DNA of 64,000 nt from CAWEHU01 sp963808965 (GTDB lineage: Bacteria > Pseudomonadota > Alphaproteobacteria > Acetobacterales > Acetobacteraceae), in the NCBI GenBank assembly GCA_963808965.1, contig CAWEHU010000004.1, positions 1-64,000 of the forward strand, read 5' to 3'. Within the stretch, counting starts at the first letter, position 1. The number at the start of each line of letters is the position of its first letter. The notes under the pieces were generated by a model. The model saw nothing but the letters and a program-made list of their open reading frames with translations. It made no database searches and had not been told where the DNA came from. This document shows positions 45,320 to 54,807 of the stretch, piece by piece. The translations under genes and the position numbers were made by a program.

Positions 45320-46618
45320 ATGCTGGCACTACTGGGCGCGCTCACGGTCGTCGTTCTGCTAGCCGTGATCATGCTCAATTTGCTCTCGCCGCTCGTGGCG
45401 CTCATCGCCGTGCCTATCATCGCGGCGCTGCTCGGCGGGTTCGGTCTGACGACCAGCAAGTTCATTATTACCGGCATTTCTGGGATCGCCCCGGTCGCGG
45501 GGATGTTCGTGTTCGCGATCCTTTATTTCGGGATCATGACGGATGCAGGAATGCTTGACCCGATCATCGACCGCATTCTGCGCGCCGTCGGCTCCAAGCC
45601 CACGCGCATCGTGGTCGGGACCGCGCTGCTCGCGCTTCTCATCCATCTCGACGGCTCTGGCGCGGTCTGCTTTCTGGTCACGATTCCGGCGATGCTGCCG
45701 CTTTACGAGAAGCTCGGAATGGACCGCCGCGTATTGGCCTGCGCGGTCTCATTGGCAGCCGGCGTGAATTTCCTGCCCTGGACCGGCCCCACGCTCCGGG
45801 CTTCGGCGGCGCTGAAAATTCCTGTGACGGACATCTTCCAGCCGATGATCGGTGTTCAGGTGGTTGGTCTTATCTATGTTTTTTCTATAGCTTGGCTGCT
45901 CGGCAAACGCGAGGAACGGCGGCTTGGCCTGGCGGGCCAAGATGCCGTGCATCACGAATTCGACCGCACGCTTACCATTGATGAAGCGGCGTTGCGTCGC
46001 CCGCGTCTGTTCCTGGTCAACCTGATCCTGACGATCGCCATCATGGCGGTCATGATCGGCGGCTGGGTCGATCCCGTCGTGATGTTCATGATCGGCACGG
46101 TCTTGGCCCTTGTTATCAATTACCCGAACGTCGCGCAGCAGCGCACGCGCATCGACGCACACGCCAAGGCCGCGTTGCTGATGGCCGGTATCCTGCTCGC
46201 CGCCGGCGCCTTCACCGGCATCATGACCGGCACGGGCATGCTCAAGGCGATGGCCGAGGCCGCCGTCGCCCACGTTCCGCCAAGCATGGGACGGCACATT
46301 CCCGTCGTGCTCGGACTGCTCTCCATGCCGCTTAGCCTACTGTTCGACCCGGACAGCTTCTATTTCGGGGTGCTGCCGGTCGTGGCCGAGGTTACGAAGA
46401 GCCTGGGCGGCCAGCCGATCCAGGTGGCGCAGGCCGCGCTCGTCGGGCAGATGACGACCGGCTTCCCCGTCAGCCCGCTGACACCCGCCACCTTCCTCGT
46501 TGTTGGCCTCGCTGGGATTGAGTTGAGCGCGCATCAGCGCTTCAGCATCCCCTTCCTGTTCGGCGCATCGGTACTGATGACCATCGCGGCTGTCATTTTT
46601 GGTGTCCTGCCCCTTTGA
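45320..46618 (+). CDS. CitMHS family citrate-metal:H+ symporter-like
   Basis: 432-residue carrier with about twelve hydrophobic segments. Family marks are GIAPVAGMFVFAILYFGIMT, DAGMLDPIIDRILRAVG, HLDGSGAVCFLVTIPAMLPL and FDPDSFYFGVLPVVAEV. CitMHS members import metal-complexed citrate or related tricarboxylates. Here the neighbours suggest a hydroxylated or aromatic-derived acid instead. It is followed by the AtuA-like gene after 22 bases, so the two are likely co-transcribed. Confidence 0.93.
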   Translation: MLALLGALTVVVLLAVIMLNLLSPLVALIAVPIIAALLGGFGLTTSKFIITGISGIAPVAGMFVFAILYFGIMTDAGMLDPIIDRILRAVGSKPTRIVVGTALLALLIHLDGSGAVCFLVTIPAMLPLYEKLGMDRRVLACAVSLAAGVNFLPWTGPTLRASAALKIPVTDIFQPMIGVQVVGLIYVFSIAWLLGKREERRLGLAGQDAVHHEFDRTLTIDEAALRRPRLFLVNLILTIAIMAVMIGGWVDPVVMFMIGTVLALVINYPNVAQQRTRIDAHAKAALLMAGILLAAGAFTGIMTGTGMLKAMAEAAVAHVPPSMGRHIPVVLGLLSMPLSLLFDPDSFYFGVLPVVAEVTKSLGGQPIQVAQAALVGQMTTGFPVSPLTPATFLVVGLAGIELSAHQRFSIPFLFGASVLMTIAAVIFGVLPL

Positions 46619-46640
46619 CGACAGATCTTGAGGAGGAGAT

Positions 46641-47981
46641 ATGAGAACGATCAGGATCGGCTCCGGGGCCGGCTATTCTGGCGACCGGATCGAGCCCGCG
46701 ATTGAGTTGGCTGAGCGCGGCGGCCTGCACTATCTCGGCTTTGAATGCCTGGCCGAACGTACGATCGCACTAGCGCAGGGTGCGAAGCTGCGGGATCCGT
46801 CCTCCGGCTTCGACCCGCTGCTGACAGCGCGCATGGAGGCGGTGTTGCGCCCGTGCGCCGAGCAGGGCATCCGCATCATCACAAACATGGGCGCCGCGAA
46901 CCCGCTTGCCGCGGCGAAGGCCACAGCAGAGATCGCGCGTCGCTTGGGCCTCGGCGGCCTTCGCGTCGCCGCGGTCACGGGGGATGACGTGCTGGACGAG
47001 GTGCGCCAGGGTGACTACGCGCTCTTGGAGCGGCCCGGCACCGTCGCTTCGCTCGGACACAGTATCCGCTCGGCGAACGTCTATCTCGGGATCGCGCCGA
47101 TCGTCCAGGCGCTACGCGGCGGCGCGGATGTGGTCATCACCGGTCGCGTCGGCGATCCGGCGCTGTTCCTAGCCCCTCTCGTCCACGAGTTCGGCTGGGC
47201 GATGGACGATTGGGGCCGGCTCGGTCAAGGCACGGTCGTCGGCCATTTGCTGGAATGCGCCGGCCAGATCACCGGCGGTTACTTTGCCGATCCCGGCTAC
47301 AAGGACGTCCCCGATCTTGCCCGGCTCGGTTTTCCGATCGCCGAGGTGCGGGAGGACGGCTCCGCACTGATAACCAAAGTCGAAGGCTCGGGGGGTCGGA
47401 TCAGCGTCGCGAGTTGCAAGGAGCAACTGCTGTACGAGTTGCTTGACCCGAAAGCGTATCTACAACCCGACGTCACAGCAGATTTTTCCGCAGTGCGCCT
47501 TGTGGAGGAAGAGCGTGACCGTGTCGCGGTGAGCGGCGGTTCCGGGCGGCAGCGCCCCGATACACTGAAGGTCTCGGTCGGCTATTTCGATAGCTATATC
47601 GGGGAGGGACGGATCTCCTATGCAGGACCGGGCGCTCTGGCGCGAGCGCAACTCGCGCTCGATATCGTTGCCGAGCGGCTGAAGCTCATCGACGTTCGCA
47701 CGACCGAAACGCGCTTCGAGCTGATCGGGGTGAATGCCGTACGCAAAGGCGGCACGACGCAGCCCGATGTACAGCCCGCCGAGATCCGCATCCGCGTCGC
47801 GGGTCGAACCACCAGCCTGGAAGAAGCAATCCGAATCGGCAACGAGGTGGAGACGCTCTACACCAACGGGCCGGCCGGCGGCGGGGGTGCGTGGAAGCAA
47901 GCGAAGCAGGTCGTCGCGGTCGTTTCCACGCTCATCCCGCAGGACCGGGTGCGGCCTGCAATCAGCTTCGAGGTGGCCTGA
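46641..47981 (+). CDS. AtuA-like (DUF1446) acyclic-terpene-utilisation family protein
   Basis: 446-residue protein of the DUF1446/AtuA family. Marks: RIGSGAGYSGDRIEPAIELA at the start, DYLGFECLAERT-like segment (HYLGFECLAERTIALAQ), IRIITNMGAANPLAAA, ITGRVGDPALFLAPL and GQGTVVGHLLECAGQITGGY. AtuA is tied to acyclic terpene degradation in Pseudomonas, but its reaction is not known. A GGAGGAG ribosome site precedes the ATG. The small partner domain is a separate gene immediately downstream. Confidence 0.9.
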   Translation: MRTIRIGSGAGYSGDRIEPAIELAERGGLHYLGFECLAERTIALAQGAKLRDPSSGFDPLLTARMEAVLRPCAEQGIRIITNMGAANPLAAAKATAEIARRLGLGGLRVAAVTGDDVLDEVRQGDYALLERPGTVASLGHSIRSANVYLGIAPIVQALRGGADVVITGRVGDPALFLAPLVHEFGWAMDDWGRLGQGTVVGHLLECAGQITGGYFADPGYKDVPDLARLGFPIAEVREDGSALITKVEGSGGRISVASCKEQLLYELLDPKAYLQPDVTADFSAVRLVEEERDRVAVSGGSGRQRPDTLKVSVGYFDSYIGEGRISYAGPGALARAQLALDIVAERLKLIDVRTTETRFELIGVNAVRKGGTTQPDVQPAEIRIRVAGRTTSLEEAIRIGNEVETLYTNGPAGGGGAWKQAKQVVAVVSTLIPQDRVRPAISFEVA

Positions 47982-47982
47982 C

Positions 47983-48294
47983 ATGAAACTTCGCGAACTC
48001 GCCCACGCACGCACGGGCGACAAGGGAGACACGTCCCAGATTTCGGTGATCGCCTATGAGCCCGGCGACTTCGCCTATCTCGCCGAACATGTCACTGCGG
48101 ACCGGGTGCGCGAGCATTTCGAGGCCGTGGTGCGGGGGAAGGTAAAGCGCTACGAGCTGCCCGGCCTCGGTGCGCTGAACTTCGTGATGGAGAACGCGCT
48201 CGCGGGCGGCGTCACGCGTTCTCTGTCGCTGGATGCGCACGGTAAGTGTCTCGGCTCCGTCCTATTGGAGCTGGAAATCCCGGACCGGCAGTAA
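47983..48294 (+). CDS. AtuA C-terminal-type small protein
   Basis: 103-residue protein matching the small ferredoxin-like-fold domain that in other AtuA proteins is fused at the C-terminus. Segments: MKLRELAHARTGDKGDTSQI, YELPGLGALNFVMENALAGG. It begins one base after the stop of the larger gene, so the two subunits are made in equal amounts. The AxxRTGDKGD motif is the family's most conserved stretch. Confidence 0.9.
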   Translation: MKLRELAHARTGDKGDTSQISVIAYEPGDFAYLAEHVTADRVREHFEAVVRGKVKRYELPGLGALNFVMENALAGGVTRSLSLDAHGKCLGSVLLELEIPDRQ

Positions 48295-48309
48295 CGGCCT
48301 TTTCTGGCG

Positions 48310-48439
48310 CCGTCCCGTTCCCAAGCTCCGACCATCGCAACGGGCCGGAAGCCGTCGAACTCGTATACCGCATCCTGGTCTGAGCCCAGTGGAAGAACTC
48401 CTCCCGCGTCATCGGGGGCTTGCGGATTGCGATGTTCAT
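48310..48439 (-). pseudogene. Uma2-family nuclease remnant
   Basis: On the minus strand from ATG 48439 a frame reads MNIAIRKPPMTREEFFHWAQ. After TRMRY it shifts, and the other frame continues EFDGFRPVAMVG. Together these are the first 35 residues of a Uma2/DUF820 restriction-like nuclease (MTREEFFxWxxxxxxRYEFDGFxPVAM). Homology then stops. A dead fragment lying between two plus-strand genes. Confidence 0.65.
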
Positions 48440-48520
48440 GGAGATGCTTCAATCCAGGCCGCGAGCATCGGCCGACCGTTTGGCCGCGAACGGCTGTTGC
48501 AGCCGAGCGTAGGAACCGGC

Positions 48521-50689
48521 ATGAACCGCGATCGCGTGCTCGGTCTCGCTGTTGCAACCGGCATCGGTCTCCGCTCCTTGCTGATTCGCCGCCCGCGCCG
48601 GACGCTCGCCGAGCGGCTCGCGATGCTCCCGACGATCGGGCCGGTCAGCGCGCCGGTATCCATCCACTGGAACGAGCACCAGATCCCGTTCATCGAGGCG
48701 GAGAATGACGCCGATCTCGCGGTCGCGCTCGGCATGGTCCACGCACATCTGCGCCTGGCGCAGATGGAGATCATGCGGCGCGCCGCGCAGGGCCGTGTCG
48801 CCGAGTTCGTCGGGCCGCTCGGCATCGAGCTGGATCGCAGCCTTCGCCTGCTGGATTTCGGACGCGCCGTGCCGGACATCATCGCAGGCCTTGCGACCGA
48901 AACCCGGCTCTGGGCCGACGGCTTCGTGCGGGGGGTGAACCATGTGCTGGCGCATCTACGTACGCTCCCCGAAGAAATGCGCCTGCTCGGCATCGGCCGC
49001 GAGGCTTGGACGCTCATTGATCTGTTCACGAGCGCCCGTCTCGCCGCCGCCGACGTGAACTGGGTCATCTACGGCAGGCTGCTGCGTGCCCGCGCCACCA
49101 TGCCGTGCGAGGCGTGGCGGGCGCTCTGGCCGGGCCTCGTCGCGGGTGGGATGCCCAATCCGGAGACAGCGTTGGCCGGGTCGCTCGCCCGCGCGGGCAG
49201 CAATGCGGCCGCGGTGGCGGCCTGGCGAAGCAAGAGTGGCGGGGCGCTGTTCGCCGCCGATCCTCACCTGTCCGTCGCGCTCCCGAACATCTGGCTCGCG
49301 GCCGGGATGCGCTCGCCCACGCTGAACGTCGTCGGGCTGATGCCCGCCGGATTTCCGATCGTCGCTATCGGCCGAAACCCGCACATCGCCTGGGGCGGCA
49401 CGAGCCTGCACGCGGCTGCCTCGGACCTGTTCGATGTCTCGGGCGAGATATTGACCGAGGACAGCGTGACGTTGCGCGTGCGCGGAGCCGGCACGCGACG
49501 GCTCACGCTTCGGCGGAGCGTCATCGGCCCCGTGGTGAGCGATGGCGCGATGCTGCGTAATCCGGTGCCTCTTGCGTTGCGCTGGGTCGGACACACGCCC
49601 TCGGACGAAGTCGGAGCGATGCTCGGAGTCATGCGCGCGGATAGCAGCGCGGCCTTCGCCCGCGCGCTCGCGGATTTCGCGATTCCCGGCCAGAACATGC
49701 TGCACGCGACGGCTGACGGGCATATCGGTCACATGCTGGCCCTGGCCGCCCCGCGCCGCCCCGCCGCGCCTCCGCCCGACCTCGTGTTGCCGCCCGCGGC
49801 GGTTCGGGCCTGGGACAATCTGGCCCGGACCCCCGAGTTCCCGCAGGAGCTTGATCCCGCTTCCGGAGTCGTGGCCTCCGCCAACAATGAGCCCCCGTCG
49901 AGCGAGGTGCCGGCCGGATTCTTTTTCTCGCCGCCGGACCGTGTCGAGCGGCTTCGGACATTGCTGGAGGGCTCCGCCAAGCTCGATCTCGATGACATGG
50001 CCCGGACGCAAACCGACGTGCAGGGAAGGCTAGCGACCGTCGGGGCCATCGTCGCACGGCTCCCTGAACACCCTGCCCGCGCCAAGCTTGTCGCCTGGGA
50101 CGGCCGGTATGACGTGGACTCCGAGGGAGCCGTCGTATTCGAGGCGCTGATGACCGATCTCGCGACGCGATTGCCGGATCAATCCCGGTTGCGGCCCCTT
50201 ACCGCGATCTGGACAGCACGGCGCCTGCTCACCCGGGAGATACTCGCGCTCGACGAGAAATGCCTGCGCCCGCTCGCGATAGCCGCGATGGACGCGGCGC
50301 TCGCGCTGTCGCGGAAATTCGGGCCGTGGGGCCGATTGCATCGGATGAAGTTGCGGCACTATTTCGGTGCCGTCCCCTTGGTTGGACGCCGTTATAGCTT
50401 TGGAGGGTACGCCTCCCCGGGCGGCAACGACACGCTGAACAAGACTGGACACGGCCCGGTGCGCGGCCGGCATCCGGTCAGCTACGGCGCCTCCGCCCGA
50501 TTTCTCGCCGACATGGCCGAGCCGGACGCGAACCGGGTCGTCTTGCTGGGCGGACAGGATGGGTGGCTCGGCAGCGACACCTTCCTTGACCAAGTTCCCT
50601 TGTGGCGCCGAGGAGCCTACGTGCCGCTGCCGCTCCGGGTGGAGACGGCGCGATGCTGGGCGCATCACACGGTGATCCGCCCTGCTTGA
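48521..50689 (+). CDS. Penicillin acylase family protein (Ntn hydrolase)
   Basis: 722-residue amide hydrolase that is normally self-cut into two chains. The new N-terminal nucleophile of the beta chain should be Ser227 (ARAG|SNAAAVAAW), followed by the typical GGALFAADPHL and the oxyanion/Asn region SANNEPPSSEV. The alpha chain starts near WNEHQIPFIEAENDADLA, and AYG/GMVHAHLRLAQMEIMRRA is conserved. The N-terminus is only weakly hydrophobic, so export is uncertain. The ATG at 48521 has AGGA upstream; earlier in-frame codons cover the Uma2 remnant. Substrates of the family include N-acyl homoserine lactones and beta-lactams. Confidence 0.92.
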   Translation: MNRDRVLGLAVATGIGLRSLLIRRPRRTLAERLAMLPTIGPVSAPVSIHWNEHQIPFIEAENDADLAVALGMVHAHLRLAQMEIMRRAAQGRVAEFVGPLGIELDRSLRLLDFGRAVPDIIAGLATETRLWADGFVRGVNHVLAHLRTLPEEMRLLGIGREAWTLIDLFTSARLAAADVNWVIYGRLLRARATMPCEAWRALWPGLVAGGMPNPETALAGSLARAGSNAAAVAAWRSKSGGALFAADPHLSVALPNIWLAAGMRSPTLNVVGLMPAGFPIVAIGRNPHIAWGGTSLHAAASDLFDVSGEILTEDSVTLRVRGAGTRRLTLRRSVIGPVVSDGAMLRNPVPLALRWVGHTPSDEVGAMLGVMRADSSAAFARALADFAIPGQNMLHATADGHIGHMLALAAPRRPAAPPPDLVLPPAAVRAWDNLARTPEFPQELDPASGVVASANNEPPSSEVPAGFFFSPPDRVERLRTLLEGSAKLDLDDMARTQTDVQGRLATVGAIVARLPEHPARAKLVAWDGRYDVDSEGAVVFEALMTDLATRLPDQSRLRPLTAIWTARRLLTREILALDEKCLRPLAIAAMDAALALSRKFGPWGRLHRMKLRHYFGAVPLVGRRYSFGGYASPGGNDTLNKTGHGPVRGRHPVSYGASARFLADMAEPDANRVVLLGGQDGWLGSDTFLDQVPLWRRGAYVPLPLRVETARCWAHHTVIRPA

Positions 50690-52197
50690 TCTGTCGCCCG
50701 CGCTGAAGTTTTGGGCGGGGTGGCGACGGGCGGCGCTGGCACGACAGGATCCCGCGACCGTGCAGCGCCGGATGCTCGCCCGGCTGCTCCGCCGCGGCGC
50801 GCAAACGGACTTCGGTCGAGCGCACGATTTCGCCGCGATACGGTACGGTCGAGGACTACCAGCGGCGGGTTCCGCTGCGCACTTACGAAGCGTTCTGGCG
50901 CGAGTGGTGGGGCCCCAGCTTTCCCCACGTCGGCGGCACGACTTGGCCCGGACGGATTCGCTACTTCGCCAACTCTTCCGGCACTACGCAGGCCGCGACC
51001 AAGCGCATCCCGCTGAGTGACGCGATGCTGCGCGCGAATGCCGGGGCCGCGCTCGATGTTCTGGCCTGGCACTTCGCGGCGCGCCCGGACAGCCGGATAC
51101 TCCGCGGGCTTAACGTGTTCCTGGGCGGGACGACCGCGCTCGAGGAACTGGCTCCTGGCATTCGCGCGGGCGATCTCTCCGGTATCGTCGCGGTCGAGAC
51201 ACCGTTCTGGGCGCGCGGCCGCGCCCTGCCGCCGCCCGATCTCGCCCGGCTCACCGATTGGCGGGAGAAGATGTCCGCGCTGGCGCCCCTCGCGCTCGAT
51301 CGGCCCATTACCAGCATCTCGGGCACCGCAAGCTGGATGCTCCTGTTTTTCGAGACCGCCGCCGCGCTGCGGCCGCGGGGCGCTCGCCTGCGGGACCTGT
51401 TTCCGGCGCTCGAATTGCTGGTGCATGGCGGGGTTGGGTTCGACCCGTACCGCCCGCGCTTCGCCGCCTGGATGGAGGGAAGCTCCACACTCACGCGAGA
51501 GGTTTATGCCGCAAGCGAAGGTTTCATCGCGATGGCCGACCGGGGTGATGGCGAGGGACTGCGGCTGGTACTGGACCGGGGGCTGTTCTTCGAGTTCGTG
51601 CGTCCCAGCGATCTGGGCTCCGCCAACCCGGAGCGGCGCTGGATAGCCGACGCGGCCCTCGATGAGGATTACGCCCTGGTGCTGACCAGCAACGCCGGTC
51701 TGTGGTCTTACGTGCTCGGCGACACGGTTCGGCTCCTATCCCGCGAGCCCCCGCGCCTGCTTATCACCGGGCGCACGGCATGGTTCCTCTCGGTCGCGGG
51801 CGAGCACCTGATCGGCGCCGAGCTCGACGCCGCAACCAACGAGGCGGCGCGGGCTGTGGGGCGGAACGTGGTGGAATACAGCGTCGCGCCGGTGCAGCCG
51901 GACGAGCACGATGCGCGAGGAGGACACCTGTTCGCGGTCGAGTTGGACGGCCCCGCGGATACCGCGGTGTTCGGGCGGGCCCTGGATGCGGCGCTGAAGC
52001 GGCTGAACGAGGATTACGCGGCCCATCGTGGCGACGGCTTCGGTCTGCGCGACCCCTACATTCGACTGCTGCCTGCTGGCAGCTTCGTCCGCTGGATGGA
52101 GCAGCGTGGAAAAATGGGCGCTCAGAACAAGGTGCCTCGCGTGGTCGCAAGCCCCGAGGCGATTGCGGCGTTGCTGGCGGGCGCGGAAGAGGGCTGA
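50682..52197 (+). pseudogene. GH3 family acyl-acid-amido synthetase, frameshifted
   Basis: After the acylase gene a frame opens with LLDLSPALKFWAGWRRAAL and RRGAQTDFGRAHDFAAIR, then loses sense. The next frame continues with TVEDYQRRVPLRTYEAFW and FANSSGTTQAATKRIPLSD (the ATP-binding SSGTT motif), and runs to the end with HGGVGFDPYR, EVYAASEGFIAMAD and LTSNAGLWSYVLGDTVR. Removing one T near 50846 restores about 505 residues, the normal length. GH3 proteins adenylate a carboxylic acid and join it to an amino acid. No ATG or GTG is seen near the start; a CTG at 50682 overlaps the acylase stop. Confidence 0.88.
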
Positions 52198-52328
52198 GCA
52201 ACTTTTACTCCGGTGATCCGCCGTTCGCGACCACGCTGTGCCGCTCTTTGTGATCGAGTAGGTAGCAAACCGTCCGCGGGCGCTTGCCGTTTCCCGCCTT
52301 CGTACCCTCCCGAAGGACAGAGGACAAA

Positions 52329-52940
52329 ATGGAAGAATTGCGCGAGATGTTGGTCGATCAGCTCAAGGACGCTCATAGCGCCGAGCGGCAAGCCATTCAG
52401 GGGATGAAACGAACGCTGAGGAAGACTTCCGACCCGGAGCTGAAGCAGGGTATCGAGGCGCACATCGCTCAGAGCGAGGACCAGCGGCAACGTGTCGAGC
52501 AGGCGCTCGAGGAGCTGAGTGGCAAACCCGGCCGTAAGGTCTGCGAGGCGATGCGCGGACTGGTCGAGGAGGCCCAGCACGAGCTGGAGGAGCACGACAA
52601 AGGGCCGGTTCTCGACCTGGTCATTGTCGCCAGCCAGCAGCGCATCGAGCATTACGAGATCGCGGCCTACGGCACCATGGTCGAGCTGTCCAAGGCGCTA
52701 GGAGAGACCAAGGTTGCCGATCTGCTCGCCGGGATTCTCGCCGAGGAGAAAGCTCAGGACGAGAAGCTCACGGAAGTGACTCGCAGCACCATTCTTCCCG
52801 CGGCCCTGGGCGGAGCCGAGGAGGACGAATCCGAGGACGACGAGGAAGATGACTCGGAGGAGGAAGAGGGGGGCGGGCAGAGCGAAAGCGCGCCGAAGCG
52901 GTCGAAGAAGTCGAGCAAGAGCTCGGCACGACGCCGCTGA
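52329..52940 (+). CDS. DUF892 (YciE-like) ferritin-like protein with charged tail
   Basis: 203-residue protein. Residues 1-160 are a DUF892 four-helix bundle with metal-type positions in LVDQLKDAHSAERQAIQ, EAHIAQSEDQRQRVEQALEE, ASQQRIEHYEIAAYGTM and ILAEEKAQDEKLTEV. The last 40 residues are unusual: a run of about 15 Asp/Glu followed by a Lys/Arg/Ser-rich end. YciE-type proteins are linked to stress and diiron chemistry. The ATG at 52329 has AGGA upstream. It lies alone on the plus strand. Confidence 0.88.
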   Translation: MEELREMLVDQLKDAHSAERQAIQGMKRTLRKTSDPELKQGIEAHIAQSEDQRQRVEQALEELSGKPGRKVCEAMRGLVEEAQHELEEHDKGPVLDLVIVASQQRIEHYEIAAYGTMVELSKALGETKVADLLAGILAEEKAQDEKLTEVTRSTILPAALGGAEEDESEDDEEDDSEEEEGGGQSESAPKRSKKSSKSSARRR

Positions 52941-53085
52941 CCGGCTGAGATCGAGAGACAATCGACGGACAACGGCTACTCTGCATTCTTCGTGGCTGTC
53001 CCACAGCCGCTACCGTGACCTCGATTGTCCTCTCGATTTCCTCGCTCGTGATGAGCCGCGTGGAGCCCGTCTTTACGAAGGCTCC

Positions 53086-54532
53086 TCACCCGGCCCCTGG
53101 AAACTGCCACTGGGCATCGGCTGGGCCGGGAGGCGGAAACCGATCGGCCCGCCGCCACCACCCCGGACGCTCAAGCGCCGGATGCTCGAAGGCCTCTCCG
53201 CCAGCAAGGCTCCTGATCACCTGAGCTAAAAGGCGTGGCTCACGCCGAGAGTTCACGTCCCAGATTCCACATTCGGCGCGGCCCGCGCGACTTTGCAGAA
53301 GGCTATCCCAGTCGATTGCACCTGCCAGCGCCCAAGCCGTGACCGCACGCACGTCCACGCCCTGGCTTTGAAGTTTCTGGGCTGCCGTCCAGGCCTCAAG
53401 GAACCAGCGTGCCTGCTCCGCGCCGTCTTCGCAGCCAAGATGTGCCTCCGTCACGGCGATTGGGCGTTCGTACCGTGACCAGACTTCATGCAGACGCGGC
53501 AGCCAGCCCCGCTCTTCGGTGCAATCGGGCACGCGCACAGCCTCGGTGTCCACGTAGCTGAGATGACCATTGCCGCCGTGTAGATGCGGAGGATACAGCG
53601 CGGTGCGGTGGTCAAGAAACCGCTCGCTCGTCACGTAATAATTCACGCCTATGATGTCCGGTGCTGCCTCGCCGGTCGCCAATTCGTCCAGGTGACGTGC
53701 GGAAACGCCTGCCTCCTCGATCGTGCCACGCCAAGGGTGAGCGCGGTCGACCCGGCCGCAGAGTAGGTCCAGCGAAAGCCATCGCCGATCGTTTTCGTAC
53801 TGCGCCTGATCACGCAGCGGCACGGTCGCGAACGTGCAGCCCACGTCTTCGGTCTGCACGAGCTGTGCCCCCGGCACCTGCCTTCTAATTGCTCTCATGG
53901 CCAGCATGACGGCTCTGCACTGTCCCGCGAGGGCTCGTAGAAAGGCGTGCGTATCCCTGAGATGGGGGTACCAGAATCCGTAGAGGCAGCTGAACCGCGC
54001 CGTCGTTAGCGGCTCATTCACCGGTGTCCAGCGGAGGATGTCGGGATATCGCTCAGCAACTTGCCCGGCATGACGCGCCAGCCCCGCCGGGAAGCCCGGG
54101 TCAAGCAGGCTAGTCCCCGAAGGACCGGAACCGTGATGGATAAGGCCGGCTATGACATCCAGGCCGAGAGCTCGGAGTTGCCCCATCTGGCGATCGTGCC
54201 ATGGCCAAGTTCCGTCGTTGCGGACGTCATCTGCGGACTCGCTCCCAGAGAAAAGGATAGCGAAGCGTCCCGATCCCGATTGCCGCGACGCGTTCAAGAT
54301 CCTCCAAACGGTCATGGTGTCCCGTCTCGCGCACCTGATCGCGCCATTCGTCTCGCACCCTGGTCACGCTGCACTCGAATCCGCCCCAAATCTCGGGGGC
54401 CGGCGCGAGCGGCCTCGGGACCCTGATGGCGCCCGGCATTGGCAGGGCAGGCCTAGCTTCTATCCTTCGTACATTTCTCGGACCCAATCGGGCTGCTCCT
54501 GCGCGCACGCGTCGATTCCGGTCGACCATCAA
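53086..54532 (-). pseudogene. GH1-like (family 1 glycosyl hydrolase) gene, frameshifted and truncated
   Basis: The first frame from near 54532 reads EIWGGFECSVTRVRDEWRDQ and GIGTLRYPFLWERV, then stops at TGA. The next frame takes over with ADDVRNDGTWPWHDRQMGQL, GLIHHGSGPSGTSL, the acid/base motif RWTPVNEPLTTAR and the nucleophile region PIAVTEAHLGCEDG. One extra C near 54235 explains the break. Relatives I know carry a further RmlD-type sugar-reductase domain after the PGWWRR segment. Here the protein ends there (about 475 residues), so that domain is lost or never present. Confidence 0.78.
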
Positions 54533-54807
54533 TGAAGCTGAATTCGGCCGATGATTCGGCGGCCGAATGAGAACACACAGCTCGTGTGGCGCCCCCGAGA
54601 CCGTTCCGGATCGGGCCTCACTCGCTGCGAGCGTATTAAGACGTTCGCGGCAGGGAGGTTTCCTGCGGCATACAATGCCGCCGCAGAATTGCGCTCACGA
54701 GCCCCGGTCTTACGATCTTCGCAACTGTCGAACGAGGGTTAGGCCTAGGGCTGCAACTATGCGCTGAGCCCTGAAACGCTTTCTCTGCCGCGTAACCGCG
54801 TCTGATC
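54533..54807. other. Intergenic stretch with nothing recognised
   Basis: About 275 bases between the GH1-like gene and the end of the hydratase gene. The short open frames show no domain. The operon downstream reads toward it, so a terminator may be here, but no clear stem with a T run is visible. Confidence 0.35.
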
